From positions 1,302,001-1,366,000 of the forward strand of contig NZ_CP078078.1 of NCBI RefSeq assembly GCF_023101205.1: a stretch of 64,000 nt of DNA, in the 5' to 3' direction. The position numbers and the translations under genes were made by a program. This DNA comes from Microbacterium aurugineum. GTDB lineage: Bacteria; Actinomycetota; Actinomycetes; Actinomycetales; Microbacteriaceae. Of this stretch, positions 18,394 to 27,317 are shown in pieces (the stretch's first letter is position 1; every line of letters begins with the position of its first letter). The notes beneath the pieces are model-generated. The model was not told the origin of the DNA. It saw only the letters and a program-made list of their open reading frames with translations, and searched no databases.

Positions 18394-19466
18394 TGGCGCT
18401 CCCAGAAGCTCGGGCCGACGGGTTCCTTGAAGTCGCTGCGTGCGACCAGGTAGCCCTCGTCATCGACGGTGATGGGCAGCTGCGGCAGCGGACGTGCCGC
18501 AGGGCCGAAGATGACCTTGGCGTGGTCCGTGACGTCGAACTGCGACTGGTGGCACGGGCACAGGAGGTGGTGCGTCTGCTGCTCGTAGAGGGCCACGGGG
18601 CAGCCGACGTGCGTGCAGACCTTGGAGTAGGCGACGATGCCGTCGTACGACCAGTCCTTGCGGTCCTCGGCCTCGATCAGCTGCTCGGGACGCAGGCGCA
18701 TCATGAGGACGATGGCCTTCGCCTTCTCCTCGAGGTAGCCGTCGTGGTGGCTGAGCGTGGCGAGCTCTTCGGGGATCACGTGGAACGCGGATCCGAGGGT
18801 CACGTCCGCAGCGCGGATCGGGGTGCCGTCGGGGTCGCGGACCAGGCGGCTGCCCTCTTCCCACATCGTGTGCTTGAGGAGTGCGACCGGGTCACCGGCG
18901 AGGGGGTCGTCAGGCGTGGAGTGCGGTGCGAGGCCACGGAACAGCGTGACTCCGGGGATGATCGAGGCGACGATCGCGGCGAACAGGGAGTTGCGGATCA
19001 TGGAGCGGCGCCCGAAGCCCGACTCCTCGTTCGCGTCGGAGAAGGCCTTGATCGCAGCCTCGCGCGTCGAGTCCTTGCCGCGCGTGGGGTGACGGTGCTC
19101 GATGAACTCCTTGTCGGACATGAGCGCCTTGGACCAGTGGATCGCACCGATTCCGAGGGCCAGGAGCGCAAGAGCGATCCCGAGACCGATGAAGAGGTTG
19201 TTCTGCCGGATGTCGATGAGCGCGCCGCTCTCGATCGGGAACAGCATGTAAGCGGCGACCGCCCAGATGCTTCCCGCGAGCGAGAGGTAGAACAGCGTGT
19301 AGACAGTGCGGACAGCGGCCTTCTCAGCGCGCGGGTCCTTATCGGTCATCCGCTCGCGATGCGGCGGAAGCCCGGGGTTCTGCACGGGATCGCTGACTGC
19401 GACACCCAGCCCCGGAGAGGGCTGGTAGGCCCTGTCAAGAGCCTGCGAGTCGTCGTCGTGTGCCAT
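18390..19466 (-). CDS. qcrA: Rieske iron-sulfur subunit of the bc1 complex
   Basis: QcrA carries the 2Fe-2S Rieske centre that passes electrons from quinol to the cytochrome c subunit. The 358-residue length and three N-terminal-half membrane helices (about residues 55-75, 90-108, 155-175) are typical of Actinobacteria and differ from the single helix of proteobacterial Rieske proteins. The cluster-binding loops are CTHVGCP and CPCHQSQFD. The arrangement and 4-nt overlap with qcrB place it in the complex III operon. An internal ATG at about residue 40 is a weaker start. Confidence 0.97.
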   Translation of the reverse strand: MAHDDDSQALDRAYQPSPGLGVAVSDPVQNPGLPPHRERMTDKDPRAEKAAVRTVYTLFYLSLAGSIWAVAAYMLFPIESGALIDIRQNNLFIGLGIALALLALGIGAIHWSKALMSDKEFIEHRHPTRGKDSTREAAIKAFSDANEESGFGRRSMIRNSLFAAIVASIIPGVTLFRGLAPHSTPDDPLAGDPVALLKHTMWEEGSRLVRDPDGTPIRAADVTLGSAFHVIPEELATLSHHDGYLEEKAKAIVLMMRLRPEQLIEAEDRKDWSYDGIVAYSKVCTHVGCPVALYEQQTHHLLCPCHQSQFDVTDHAKVIFGPAARPLPQLPITVDDEGYLVARSDFKEPVGPSFWERH

Positions 19467-19502
19467 GGTGCTCCTCGTACGTTCCTCTTCGATGAATAAG
19501 CG

Positions 19503-20303
19503 TCAGTTGGACTTCGCCGTGATCCACACGGTGGCGGCGACGAGCGCGCCGATACCGAAGATCCACACGAACAGTCCCTCGGAGACCGGTCCGAGGGAGC
19601 CGAGCGAGAAGCCGCCGACCTGCACGGACTGCTGCTGGAAGAGCAGAGCCGAGATGATGTCGCGCTTGTCCTCGTCGGACAGGTTCATGTCACCGAAGAC
19701 CGGCATGTTCTGTGGGCCGGTGACCATGGCCGCATAGATGTGCAGGGCACTGGTCTCGGTCAGGGCGGGGGCGTACTTGCCCTCGGTGAGTGCACCACCG
19801 GCTGCGGCCACGTTGTGGCACATGGCGCAGTTCACGCGGAACAGTTCGGCTCCGTGCGAGACGTCGCCTTCCCCGTCGAGGATGCGCTCGTCCGGGAAGG
19901 TCGGGCCGGGGGCCGTGGACTGCACGAACGAGGAGATCGCGAGGATCTGCTCTTCGGTGAACTGCGGCTCCTTCTGCGGCGCCTGCGGTCCCTGCATCTG
20001 CAGAGGCATGCGACCGGTCGACAGCTGGAACTCGGTCGCCAGCTCGCCCACGCCGTAGAGGCTGGGGCCGTTGGCGGTTCCCTGCAGGTCGAGACCGTGG
20101 CAGGTGGCGCAGTTCGCCGTGAACAGCTTCTCGCCGTCTTCGACGGTCAGCTGGGTCGTCGCAGCCTGCGTGTCGGACGCTGCGAATGCGGCGGTTGCAC
20201 CGGCATAGACCGCGCCGGTGATCATGAGGCCTGCTCCGATGAGCGCGGCCGCCGCCAAAGGGCTGCGACGACCGCTGGAACGGCGCTTCTTCTCTCGTGC
20301 CAT
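19503..20303 (-). CDS. qcrC: Diheme cytochrome c subunit of the bc1 complex
   Basis: QcrC replaces soluble cytochrome c in Actinobacteria and links complex III to the aa3 oxidase. The 266-residue protein has an N-terminal membrane anchor or signal (LAAAALIGAGLMITGAVYAG), two cytochrome c domains with CATCH and CAMCH heme-binding motifs, and a C-terminal membrane helix (LFVWIFGIGALVAATVW). Methionine axial ligands are likely in NMPVF and the preceding MPLQM. It lies between ctaE and qcrA in the same minus-strand operon, the usual actinobacterial order. Confidence 0.97.
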   Translation of the reverse strand: MAREKKRRSSGRRSPLAAAALIGAGLMITGAVYAGATAAFAASDTQAATTQLTVEDGEKLFTANCATCHGLDLQGTANGPSLYGVGELATEFQLSTGRMPLQMQGPQAPQKEPQFTEEQILAISSFVQSTAPGPTFPDERILDGEGDVSHGAELFRVNCAMCHNVAAAGGALTEGKYAPALTETSALHIYAAMVTGPQNMPVFGDMNLSDEDKRDIISALLFQQQSVQVGGFSLGSLGPVSEGLFVWIFGIGALVAATVWITAKSN

Positions 20304-20323
20304 CTCGGGGATCAGCTCCGCTC

Positions 20324-20977
20324 TTATTTCAGGAAGTAGATAACGAGGAACAGCACGATCCAGACGACGTCGACGAAGTGCCAGTAGTAGGACACCACGA
20401 TCGAGGAGGTCGCCTCCTTGTGCCGGAAGTTCTTGACGGCGTAGGCGCGGCCGATGACGAGCAGGAACGCGACGAGCCCACCGGTGACGTGCAGGGCGTG
20501 GAAGCCGGTCGTCAGGTAGAACGCCGAGGCGTAGGAGTCGGCGCCGATCGGCATGCCTTCAGCGACCAGCTGTGCGTACTCCCAGACCTGGCCGGACACG
20601 AAGATCGCGCCGAGGGCGAAGGTGAGGAAGAACCACTCGACCATTCCCCAGCCGAACAGACGACGGCGGCCGGCGCCGTTCTTCTGCCCCTTGCCGATCT
20701 TGTAGGGCTGCAGGTCTTCTGCCGCGAACACGCCCATCTGGCACGTGAACGAGGACAGGACCAGGATCGCAGTGTTCACTGCGGCGAACGGGACGTTCAG
20801 CAGCTCGGTCCGGTCAGCCCACAGCTCCGGTGAGGTGCTGCGGAGGGTGAAGTAGATCGCGAAGAGTCCCGCGAAGAACATCACCTCACTGCCGAGCCAC
20901 ACAATGGTGCCGACAGCTACCGGGTTGGGCCGCTTAATCGTTCTCGCCGCCGGGGCATACGTCGCTGAGGTCGTCAC
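20324..20977 (-). CDS. ctaE: Cytochrome c oxidase subunit III (aa3 type)
   Basis: Subunit III of the aa3 oxidase, 217 residues, five membrane helices in the family pattern, with [20 protein letters not shown] at helix 1 and the conserved [14 protein letters not shown] and [19 protein letters not shown] at the end. GTG 20977 is the start. A CATAAT box ends 6 nt upstream, so the message may begin at or near the start codon, although GGAGGG also lies there. The open frame extends much further upstream but only by lack of stops. It leads the ctaE-qcrCAB operon and diverges from trpD, a gene neighbour pair common in Actinobacteria. Confidence 0.95.
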   Translation of the reverse strand: MTTSATYAPAARTIKRPNPVAVGTIVWLGSEVMFFAGLFAIYFTLRSTSPELWADRTELLNVPFAAVNTAILVLSSFTCQMGVFAAEDLQPYKIGKGQKNGAGRRRLFGWGMVEWFFLTFALGAIFVSGQVWEYAQLVAEGMPIGADSYASAFYLTTGFHALHVTGGLVAFLLVIGRAYAVKNFRHKEATSSIVVSYYWHFVDVVWIVLFLVIYFLK

Positions 20978-20983
20978 CCCTCC

Positions 20984-20989
20984 ATTATG
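20984..20989 (-). promoter_or_regulatory. -10 box of the ctaE-qcrCAB operon
   Basis: CATAAT on the minus strand ends 6 nt before the GTG of ctaE. It differs from TATAAT at one base. Confidence 0.5.
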
Positions 20990-21155
20990 GCCGATCTCGG
21001 GCGTGATTCTTGCACCAGCGGCCTTCGATTCACCCGTCTTCGACTTAGGGGACCCTAAGAAAACCCTGCGAATACCTGGTGAATCCGCGGGAAACAGCGG
21101 TCGGCCGCGGATCGGAGCTCCGACGGGAAGGATCTGCATGTTTTCTCCGCGCCGA

Positions 21156-21161
21156 TAGGAT
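21156..21161 (+). promoter_or_regulatory. -10 box of trpD, leaderless spacing
   Basis: TAGGAT ends 7 nt before the ATG at 21169. Confidence 0.6.
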
Positions 21162-21168
21162 CGCACAC

Positions 21169-22239
21169 ATGGCTGATTCGCTGACCTGGTCCGACGTGCT
21201 CACTTCTCTGCTGGAACGTCGCGATCTCAGCGTCTGGGAGTCCACCTGGGCCATGCGCCAGATCATGCAGGGCGACGTCAGCGAAGCCCAGCTCGCAGGC
21301 TTCCTCATCGCGTTGCGGGCGAAGGGCGAGACGACCGATGAGATCGTCGGTTTCCGTGATGCGATCCTCGAGGCGGCCGTTCCCCTGCCGGTGTCGCCGG
21401 ATGTGCTCGACATCGTGGGAACGGGCGGCGACCGCGTCGGCACGGTGAACGTGTCGACCACGGCGGCGATCGTCATCGGTGCGACCGGAGTTCCGGTGGT
21501 CAAGCACGGGAATCGCGCCGCGAGCTCGGCCTCGGGTTCGTCCGACGTCCTCGGGGCGCTGGGACTCGAGCTCTCCCTCGATCCGGCGGCCGTGGCGACC
21601 ATCCTCGACCGCACCGGCATCACGTTTGCGTGGGCGGGCGCTTTCCACCCCGGTTTCAAGCACGCGGGCGCCGTGCGCGCCGAGCTGGGTGTCCCCACCG
21701 TCTTCAACATGCTCGGGCCGCTCTGCAATCCCGCGCGTGCCGAAGCCAATGCCGTGGGCGTCGCGCAGATCGAGCGCGTGCCGCTCATCACCGGTGTCTT
21801 CCGGACCCGCGGCGCCACGGCGCTCGTCTTCCGTGGGGACGACGGCCTCGACGAACTCACCACGACCGGGCACAGCCGGATCTGGGAGGTCACGCGCGGC
21901 GACATCCACGAGCATGACCTCGACCCGCGCGACCTCGGCATCCCGATCGCGGATCTCGCCGACCTGATCGGTGGCTCGCCCCAGCACAACGCGGAGGTGC
22001 TCCGACGCACGCTGGCGGGGGAGCCCGGCGCTGTGCGCGACATCGTGCTGCTGAATGCCGCTGCCGGCATCGTGGCGTTCGAGCTGTCTCAGGACGCAGG
22101 TCAGGTGCAGCGTCCGATTCTGGAGCGCCTGCGCGAGGGCTACGAGAAGGCGTCGGCAGCGATCGACGACGGGCGCGCGCTCGCGAAGCTCGACCAGTGG
22201 ATCGGTGTGAGTCGCGAGCTCTCGTCACCGAAGGAGTGA
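21169..22239 (+). CDS. trpD: Anthranilate phosphoribosyltransferase
   Basis: TrpD joins anthranilate and PRPP in the second step of tryptophan synthesis. The 356-residue protein has the helical N-terminal domain and the conserved PRPP loop [17 protein letters not shown], then [19 protein letters not shown] (catalytic/PRPP region) and [27 protein letters not shown]. All are intact. ATG 21169 was chosen over an earlier in-frame ATG at 21079 because it matches the family N-terminus and the -10 box position. Other trp genes are absent here, and in many Actinobacteria trpD stands apart next to ctaE as in this window. Confidence 0.96.
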   Translation: MADSLTWSDVLTSLLERRDLSVWESTWAMRQIMQGDVSEAQLAGFLIALRAKGETTDEIVGFRDAILEAAVPLPVSPDVLDIVGTGGDRVGTVNVSTTAAIVIGATGVPVVKHGNRAASSASGSSDVLGALGLELSLDPAAVATILDRTGITFAWAGAFHPGFKHAGAVRAELGVPTVFNMLGPLCNPARAEANAVGVAQIERVPLITGVFRTRGATALVFRGDDGLDELTTTGHSRIWEVTRGDIHEHDLDPRDLGIPIADLADLIGGSPQHNAEVLRRTLAGEPGAVRDIVLLNAAAGIVAFELSQDAGQVQRPILERLREGYEKASAAIDDGRALAKLDQWIGVSRELSSPKE

Positions 22240-22241
22240 CC

Positions 22242-23228
22242 GTGGATCCCGTCGACGCGCTGCTCGAGATCGCCTCCCTGCTGGAGCGTGAGCGTGCGTC
22301 GCGGTATCGCGCGAAGGCCTTCCGCCAGGCAGCTGCGACCCTGCGGGATCTGCCCGACGACGTTCAGCGCGATCCCACGCGGCTGCGTGCAGCCAAAGGT
22401 ATCGGCGAGTCCACGTTCGCGGTGATTCGCCAGGCGCAGGCCCGGCAGGTCCCCGACTACCTCGTCGAGTTGCGCGGTGATGTCGAGCCCGAGCGCATGT
22501 CGGAGCTCCGGGGGAAGCTCCGCGGCGACCTGCACGCTCACACGGACTGGTCGGACGGGACCACACCGATCTCGGTGATGGCTGCCGCTGCCAGGGCGCT
22601 CGGACATGAGTACCAGGCGATCACCGATCATTCGCCGCGCCTCCGGGTCGCTCGGGGGCTGTCGGCCGAGCGCCTTCGGGAGCAGATGCCGCTCGTCCGC
22701 GCGGAATCCGGTGACGGCTTCACGCTGCTCGCGGGCATCGAGGTCGACATCCTGGAAGACGGGGGCCTCGACCAGGAGGACGGTCTGCTCGCCGAGCTGG
22801 ACATCGTCGTGGCGTCGGTTCATTCCAAACTGCGCATGGATGCGCGGGCGATGACCGCACGCATGATCGCCGCGGTCGGGCACCCTCGGGTCAACGTGCT
22901 CGGGCACTGCACCGGACGCCTCGTGCAGGGCGACCGAGGAACGCGCCCTCCGTCGACGTTCGATGCCCAGGCCGTTTTCGCCGCGTGCGCGGAGAACGGC
23001 GTGGCGGTCGAGATCAACTCGCGACCGGAGCGGCAGGATCCGCCGGACGATCTGATCGCGATCGCTCTCGCTGAGGGATGCCTGTTCTCGATCGATTCGG
23101 ATGCGCACGCGCCCGGCCAGCTCTCGCTGCTCGACCACGGAGCAGAACGTGCAGAGCGCGTCGGCGTCCCGTCATCGCGGATCGTCACGACCTGGGGTCT
23201 CGAGCGGCTGCGCGCCTGGGCGGAGTGA
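22242..23228 (+). CDS. PHP domain phosphoesterase with helix-hairpin-helix N-terminus
   Basis: A 328-residue protein with an N-terminal helical region like the 8-kDa part of family X DNA polymerases (about residues 1-75: LLERERASRYRAKAFRQAAATL, then GIGESTFAVIRQAQ). A PHP metallo-phosphoesterase domain follows, with all metal motifs: HAHTDWSDG, ITDHS, GIEVDI, VASVHS, LGHCTGR and SIDSDAH. The combination matches the C-terminal half of bacterial PolX without the polymerase. It probably hydrolyses a phosphoester or DNA 3' end. The GTG start at 22242 has AAGGAG 6-11 nt upstream and lies 2 nt after trpD, so the genes are likely cotranscribed. Confidence 0.87.
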   Translation: MDPVDALLEIASLLERERASRYRAKAFRQAAATLRDLPDDVQRDPTRLRAAKGIGESTFAVIRQAQARQVPDYLVELRGDVEPERMSELRGKLRGDLHAHTDWSDGTTPISVMAAAARALGHEYQAITDHSPRLRVARGLSAERLREQMPLVRAESGDGFTLLAGIEVDILEDGGLDQEDGLLAELDIVVASVHSKLRMDARAMTARMIAAVGHPRVNVLGHCTGRLVQGDRGTRPPSTFDAQAVFAACAENGVAVEINSRPERQDPPDDLIAIALAEGCLFSIDSDAHAPGQLSLLDHGAERAERVGVPSSRIVTTWGLERLRAWAE

Positions 23229-23248
23229 TTCGCCGTCGGACCCGGCCG

Positions 23249-24187
23249 TCAGTCTGCGGCGAGGGCGGCGTTCGACACGGCCGTGAGGGCACGCGTCATC
23301 GAGCCGCCGAGGTTCCATTTCTCGGCGAGAGCCGTTGCGGCATCCGCCTCCGCGGGGTCGAGCACGCGCAGGGGGACGTCGGGGGCCGTGATCGGCAGCG
23401 ACGTCGCGACCGCGACCACCGTTGGGGCGACGTCGAGATAGTCGGACGCGGCGAGCAGCTTCGCCCGTACTCCGGCGCTCATCCCTTCGCCCGCTTTCGC
23501 CGCGGCACGGATGCCCTCCAGGTCTGCGTGCGTCTGCAGCAGGGTGGCCGCGGTCTTCTCACCCACGCCGGCGACGCCGGGCAGGCCGTCCGAAGCATCG
23601 CCGCGCATGGTCGCGAAGTCGGCGTACTGCGAGGGGAGCACCCCGTACTTCGCGACGACGGTGGCGTCGGTCACGACCTCGAGGTTGCTCATTCCGCGGG
23701 CGGTGTAGATGACGCGGACGTCACGTGCATCGTCCACCAGCTGGAACAGGTCACGGTCGCCGGTGACGATGTCGACGGGCATCGCGGCCTTCGTGGCGAG
23801 GGTGCCGATCACATCGTCGGCCTCGTGCTCGGCGACGCCGATGATGGGAATGCCGATGGCCGCCAGAGTCTCGCGGATGAGGGGGATCTGCGCTTCGAGG
23901 GGGTCGGGGACCTCTTCGACATCGGGGCCGCTGGCGACCACCTCCACGACACGGTGGGTCTTGTAGGTGGGGATGAGGTCGACACGCCACTGCGGTCGCC
24001 AGTCGTCGTCCCAGCAGGCGATCACGTGCGTGGGCTCGTAAAGGGTGACGAGCTTGGCGATGATGTCGAGGAGACCGCGAGCAGCATTGATCGGGGAGCC
24101 GTCCGGTGCCGTCACCTTGTCGGGGACGCCGTAGAACGCACGGAAATAGAGGCTGGCGGTGTCGAGCAGCATCAGTCGATCGGTCAC
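23249..24187 (-). CDS. 5'-3' exonuclease (PolA-like, standalone)
   Basis: A 312-residue flap/5'-3' nuclease related to the N-terminal domain of DNA polymerase I. Metal-binding acidic residues are seen in LLDTASLYFRAFYGV, ACWDDD, HEADDVIGTLA and TGDRDLFQLV, and the helix-hairpin-helix in DGLPGVAGVGEKTAATLL. It would remove RNA primers or flaps in replication and repair. GTG 24187 is the likely start. A CAGACT box, one base off consensus, ends 7 nt before it. A second start five codons later (MLLDTAS) is possible. It lies downstream of the PKD protein gene on the same strand and converges with the PHP gene. Confidence 0.92.
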   Translation of the reverse strand: MTDRLMLLDTASLYFRAFYGVPDKVTAPDGSPINAARGLLDIIAKLVTLYEPTHVIACWDDDWRPQWRVDLIPTYKTHRVVEVVASGPDVEEVPDPLEAQIPLIRETLAAIGIPIIGVAEHEADDVIGTLATKAAMPVDIVTGDRDLFQLVDDARDVRVIYTARGMSNLEVVTDATVVAKYGVLPSQYADFATMRGDASDGLPGVAGVGEKTAATLLQTHADLEGIRAAAKAGEGMSAGVRAKLLAASDYLDVAPTVVAVATSLPITAPDVPLRVLDPAEADAATALAEKWNLGGSMTRALTAVSNAALAAD

Positions 24188-24194
24188 GAACGAC

Positions 24195-24200
24195 AGTCTG
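24195..24200 (-). promoter_or_regulatory. Possible -10 box of the exonuclease gene
   Basis: CAGACT on the minus strand ends 7 nt before the GTG. It deviates from TAGACT at the first base, so support is modest. Confidence 0.4.
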
Positions 24201-24246
24201 GCACGGCGGTCCGACGCAGGGTGCGGAGAGCGGACTGTCCTGGCGC

Positions 24247-24993
24247 TCAACATCCCGTGGCGCGGGGTCGTTCGGCACAGGTGCGAGCGACGAGAGCGGT
24301 GTCGGCCTCGTAGATGCGGATCCGCTGCGCGGAACCCTCGATGGCGAGTTCGCCGGTCACCGGGAACCAGCCTCCACCGATGTCGACCTCGGCCGTGTAG
24401 TACGCCGTGACGTGGGTGAGGAAGGTTCCGCGTGCGCGATAGGTATGGCTCGTCGGCGTCGGGGTGAACGGCGCCTGCCCGAGTACGGTCCACGTCTGGC
24501 CGCTGCCTGCTGTGGTCGCTGTGCTGCCATCCCCATAGGAGAAGACGAAACGAGCGGGGGAGAACCGCACGCTGACCGGTCGGCCCAGGAGAGTGCCGCT
24601 GCGGGTCTGCACCGATGCCGAAGCCACGAAGTTCATCGGCAGCCCTGCGACGCCCACGTTGCCGGGCTCGCCCACTGTCGTCACGGGTGCGGGCGCGAAC
24701 TGTGCGACATCGGTGATCGTGAGCGGCACGCCGTCGTCGTTCGTCACGCGTTCCGCCGAGATCCCACAACTCGTGGTTCGCACCGGATCGGGAACACACG
24801 GCGGCGGTGCGTCGGGGGTGCCTGGTGAACCGGGGGAAGCGCCATCCGGAGACTTCTCCGTTTCGGTGGCTGAAATGAGGACCTTGTCTCCATCGGTGCC
24901 AGACAACAAGTCCGCTCCGCTGTCGCCGTTCGTCTGCGCAAGCAGCGACGACAGCAAGGCTACGGCGAGAATTGCAGCTAGGAGACGTCGCAC
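24247..24993 (-). CDS. Secreted PKD-domain-like protein
   Basis: A 248-residue exported protein of unknown function. The N-terminus is a signal peptide (RRLLAAILAVALLSSLLAQ). After a linker with Pro/Gly/Ser repeats comes a region around VFSYGDGSTATT and SHTYRARGTFLTHVTAYYTAEV that looks like a PKD (polycystic kidney disease) beta-sandwich, a fold common in surface proteins. Cysteine pairs (CVPDPVRTTSC; near the C-terminus TCAERPRATGC) may form disulfides. It overlaps the upstream lipoprotein gene by 16 nt, and the two are probably cotranscribed. The 5' end is less GC-rich than the core genes around it, so the pair may be an accessory acquisition. Confidence 0.75.
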   Translation of the reverse strand: MRRLLAAILAVALLSSLLAQTNGDSGADLLSGTDGDKVLISATETEKSPDGASPGSPGTPDAPPPCVPDPVRTTSCGISAERVTNDDGVPLTITDVAQFAPAPVTTVGEPGNVGVAGLPMNFVASASVQTRSGTLLGRPVSVRFSPARFVFSYGDGSTATTAGSGQTWTVLGQAPFTPTPTSHTYRARGTFLTHVTAYYTAEVDIGGGWFPVTGELAIEGSAQRIRIYEADTALVARTCAERPRATGC

Positions 24994-25529
24994 GCGCTGT
25001 CCTCAGTCCTTGCGGCGTGGTCGATTAGGACTCGAGCGCTCTCAACCTTGAAAGTGGTGTCGATCGCATAAATGTCTGGACGTTCTGGATTTACTACGGA
25101 CTGCCCATCCGCGTCGATGACGTCGACGCCAGACACGTCGACACACACGGTTGCATCTACGTACCCGAGCGTTTGGTCGAAGCTAGTGCCAAAGAAGCTC
25201 CTAACCCGCGCAGCGCCCTGGATCGAGTAGCCACGAGCGTGGAGATTTGAGAAGTTCTCCTTGTCTGATGCTTGGAAGTCACCACTCGTATAGAAGTAGG
25301 TGGCCTCGAAGGTCTCTGGGTTTTCCGGATCCACCTGATTCAACGCGTCGTTGTACGCGCGGTAGGTGGCCTCGGCGGCGGCGAACGCTTCTTCTTCGGA
25401 CGCGAAGGCGGCGGTCGGGGTCGGGGTCGGCACGGGGTCGGGGGTGCACCCCGCGAGCAGCGCGACGGCAGCCACGAGGATCGCAAGTCGCGTCGGATGG
25501 GCAGGGGTCAGGGGAGTAGCCGGTGTCAC
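24978..25529 (-). CDS. Lipoprotein, possibly NTF2/SnoaL-like
   Basis: A 183-residue lipoprotein with a signal peptide ending in LLAGC (Cys28) and a short Pro/Thr linker. The mature part begins with EEAFAAAEATYRAYNDALNQVDPENP, a helix pattern seen in NTF2-like lipoproteins of Actinobacteria. The fold call is tentative. Base composition in 25020-25340 is clearly lower in GC than neighbouring genes by eye, unlike the signal-peptide end. The start is GTG 25529, with a TACGGT box 6 nt upstream. The 3' end overlaps the PKD gene by 16 nt. Confidence 0.75.
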   Translation of the reverse strand: MTPATPLTPAHPTRLAILVAAVALLAGCTPDPVPTPTPTAAFASEEEAFAAAEATYRAYNDALNQVDPENPETFEATYFYTSGDFQASDKENFSNLHARGYSIQGAARVRSFFGTSFDQTLGYVDATVCVDVSGVDVIDADGQSVVNPERPDIYAIDTTFKVESARVLIDHAARTEDSACDVS

Positions 25530-25535
25530 CCCGCC

Positions 25536-25541
25536 ACCGTA
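25536..25541 (-). promoter_or_regulatory. -10 box of the lipoprotein/PKD pair, leaderless spacing
   Basis: TACGGT on the minus strand ends 6 nt before the GTG at 25529. Confidence 0.45.
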
Positions 25542-25621
25542 GGAGGAATGGGCCTCGGCCGGTTCGAGTTATCCACAGGGAGGGTGTTCGGATCCGACTC
25601 CTGCGGTGCGCGAACTTCTGA

Positions 25622-25627
25622 TAGCCT
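25622..25627 (+). promoter_or_regulatory. Candidate -10 box of rpsA with long leader
   Basis: TAGCCT predicts a start near 25634 and a leader of about 132 nt. The leader contains a perfect 12-bp palindrome at 25647-25658 that could fold as a small hairpin. The 25530-25765 gap otherwise holds only the divergent lipoprotein promoter. Confidence 0.4.
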
Positions 25628-25765
25628 TAACCGTCACTCGTGGCGTGCATGCGCATGCCCTCGTGACGAGAAAACCAAAATCCAACTGCTGAGAAGCATG
25701 CTGTCGGCCGTGCGCGGTCGTTGACTCTCAGCCCGAGTCTCCATTCAACAAGGACAACCCACTAC

Positions 25766-27220
25766 ATGACTACCGCAACGACCGCCCCGGCCACCAAGCA
25801 GGTCGCCATCAACGACATCGGATCTGCTGAGGACTTCCTGGCCGCGGTCGAGAAGACCCTGAAGTTCTTCAACGACGGCGACATCATCGAAGGCACGATC
25901 GTCAAGATCGACCGCGATGAGGTCCTCCTCGATGTCGGCTACAAGACCGAGGGCGTCATCCCCTCGCGCGAGCTCTCGATCAAGCACGACGTCGACCCCA
26001 ACGAGGTCGTCGCTGTCGGCGATCTGGTCGAGGCACTCGTCCTCCAGAAGGAGGACAAGGAAGGCCGTCTGATCCTCTCCAAGAAGCGTGCTCAGTACGA
26101 GCGTGCATGGGGAGACGTCGAGAAGATCAAGGAGAACGACGGCGTCGTCACCGGTACGGTCATCGAGGTCGTCAAGGGTGGACTCATCGTCGACATCGGC
26201 CTCCGTGGCTTCCTCCCGGCCTCGCTCATCGAGCTGCGTCGCGTCCGCGACCTCACGCCGTACCTCGGCCAGGAGATCGAGGCGAAGATCCTCGAGCTCG
26301 ACAAGAACCGCAACAACGTCGTCCTGAGCCGCCGCGCGCTGCTCGAGCAGACGCAGTCGGAGTCGCGCACCACGTTCCTGAACAACCTGCACAAGGGTCA
26401 GGTCCGCAAGGGTGTCGTCTCGTCGATCGTCAACTTCGGTGCGTTCGTCGACCTGGGTGGCGTGGACGGCCTCGTGCACGTCTCCGAGCTGTCCTGGAAG
26501 CACATCGAGCACGCCTCCGAGGTCGTCGAGGTTGGCCAGGAGGTCACCGTCGAGATCCTCGAGGTCGACCTCGACCGCGAGCGCGTCTCCCTGTCGCTGA
26601 AGGCGACGCAGGAGGACCCGTGGCAGGTCTTCGCCCGCACCCACGCGATCGGTCAGGTCACGCCGGGTAAGGTCACGAAGCTCGTTCCGTTCGGTGCGTT
26701 CGTTCGCGTCGCAGACGGCATCGAGGGCCTCGTCCACATCTCCGAGCTCTCCAGCAAGCACGTCGAGCTGGCTGAGCAGGTCGTCTCCGTCGGCGAAGAG
26801 GTCTTCGTCAAGGTCATCGACATCGACCTCGAGCGTCGTCGCATCTCGCTGTCGCTGAAGCAGGCCAACGAGTCGGTCGACCCCAACGGCACCGAGTTCG
26901 ACCCGGCTCTGTACGGCATGCTCGCCGAGTACGACGAGAACGGCGAGTACAAGTACCCGGAGGGCTTCGACGCCGAGACCGGTGCGTGGAAGGAAGGCTT
27001 CGACGCCCAGCGCGAGGCATGGGAGCAGGAGTACGCTGCAGCCCAGGCTCGTTGGGAAGCGCACAAGGCTCAGGTCGTCAAGGCGGCCGAGGCCGAGGCC
27101 GCAGCCGGAGAAGACTTCGGTGGCCAGGCCTTCGCCACCGAGGTTGCCGGCGCCGGCACCCTGGCGGACGACGAGGCTCTCGCAGCTCTGCGCGAGAAGC
27201 TCTCGGGCGGCAACGCTTAA
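25766..27220 (+). CDS. rpsA: 30S ribosomal protein S1
   Basis: S1 binds mRNA on the small ribosomal subunit. The 484-residue protein has four S1 RNA-binding domains (about residues 30-105, 120-190, 205-275 and 290-360), each with the beta-barrel signature such as GVVSSIVNFGAFVDLGGVDGLVHVSELSW. A C-terminal acidic and coiled, Ala/Glu-rich tail follows. Actinobacterial S1 with four domains is usual, shorter than the six of E. coli. ATG 25766 is preceded by AAGGAC. The unusually long leader may serve autoregulation, which is known for rpsA in other bacteria but not shown here. Confidence 0.97.
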   Translation: MTTATTAPATKQVAINDIGSAEDFLAAVEKTLKFFNDGDIIEGTIVKIDRDEVLLDVGYKTEGVIPSRELSIKHDVDPNEVVAVGDLVEALVLQKEDKEGRLILSKKRAQYERAWGDVEKIKENDGVVTGTVIEVVKGGLIVDIGLRGFLPASLIELRRVRDLTPYLGQEIEAKILELDKNRNNVVLSRRALLEQTQSESRTTFLNNLHKGQVRKGVVSSIVNFGAFVDLGGVDGLVHVSELSWKHIEHASEVVEVGQEVTVEILEVDLDRERVSLSLKATQEDPWQVFARTHAIGQVTPGKVTKLVPFGAFVRVADGIEGLVHISELSSKHVELAEQVVSVGEEVFVKVIDIDLERRRISLSLKQANESVDPNGTEFDPALYGMLAEYDENGEYKYPEGFDAETGAWKEGFDAQREAWEQEYAAAQARWEAHKAQVVKAAEAEAAAGEDFGGQAFATEVAGAGTLADDEALAALREKLSGGNA

Positions 27221-27230
27221 GCACGTCTCT

Positions 27231-27277
27231 GAAACGGGTCGTCGCCTCGCCTTCGGGCGGGTGCGGCGGCCCGTTTC
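27231..27277 (+). terminator. Terminator of rpsA
   Basis: Outer 8-bp stem (27231-27238 with 27270-27277) encloses an inner GCC-TTCG-GGC hairpin. It lies 10 nt after the rpsA stop. Confidence 0.7.
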
Positions 27278-27317
27278 GCGTACCCGCTGTTCCCTCCACG
27301 TCTTGCGTGACGGAACA

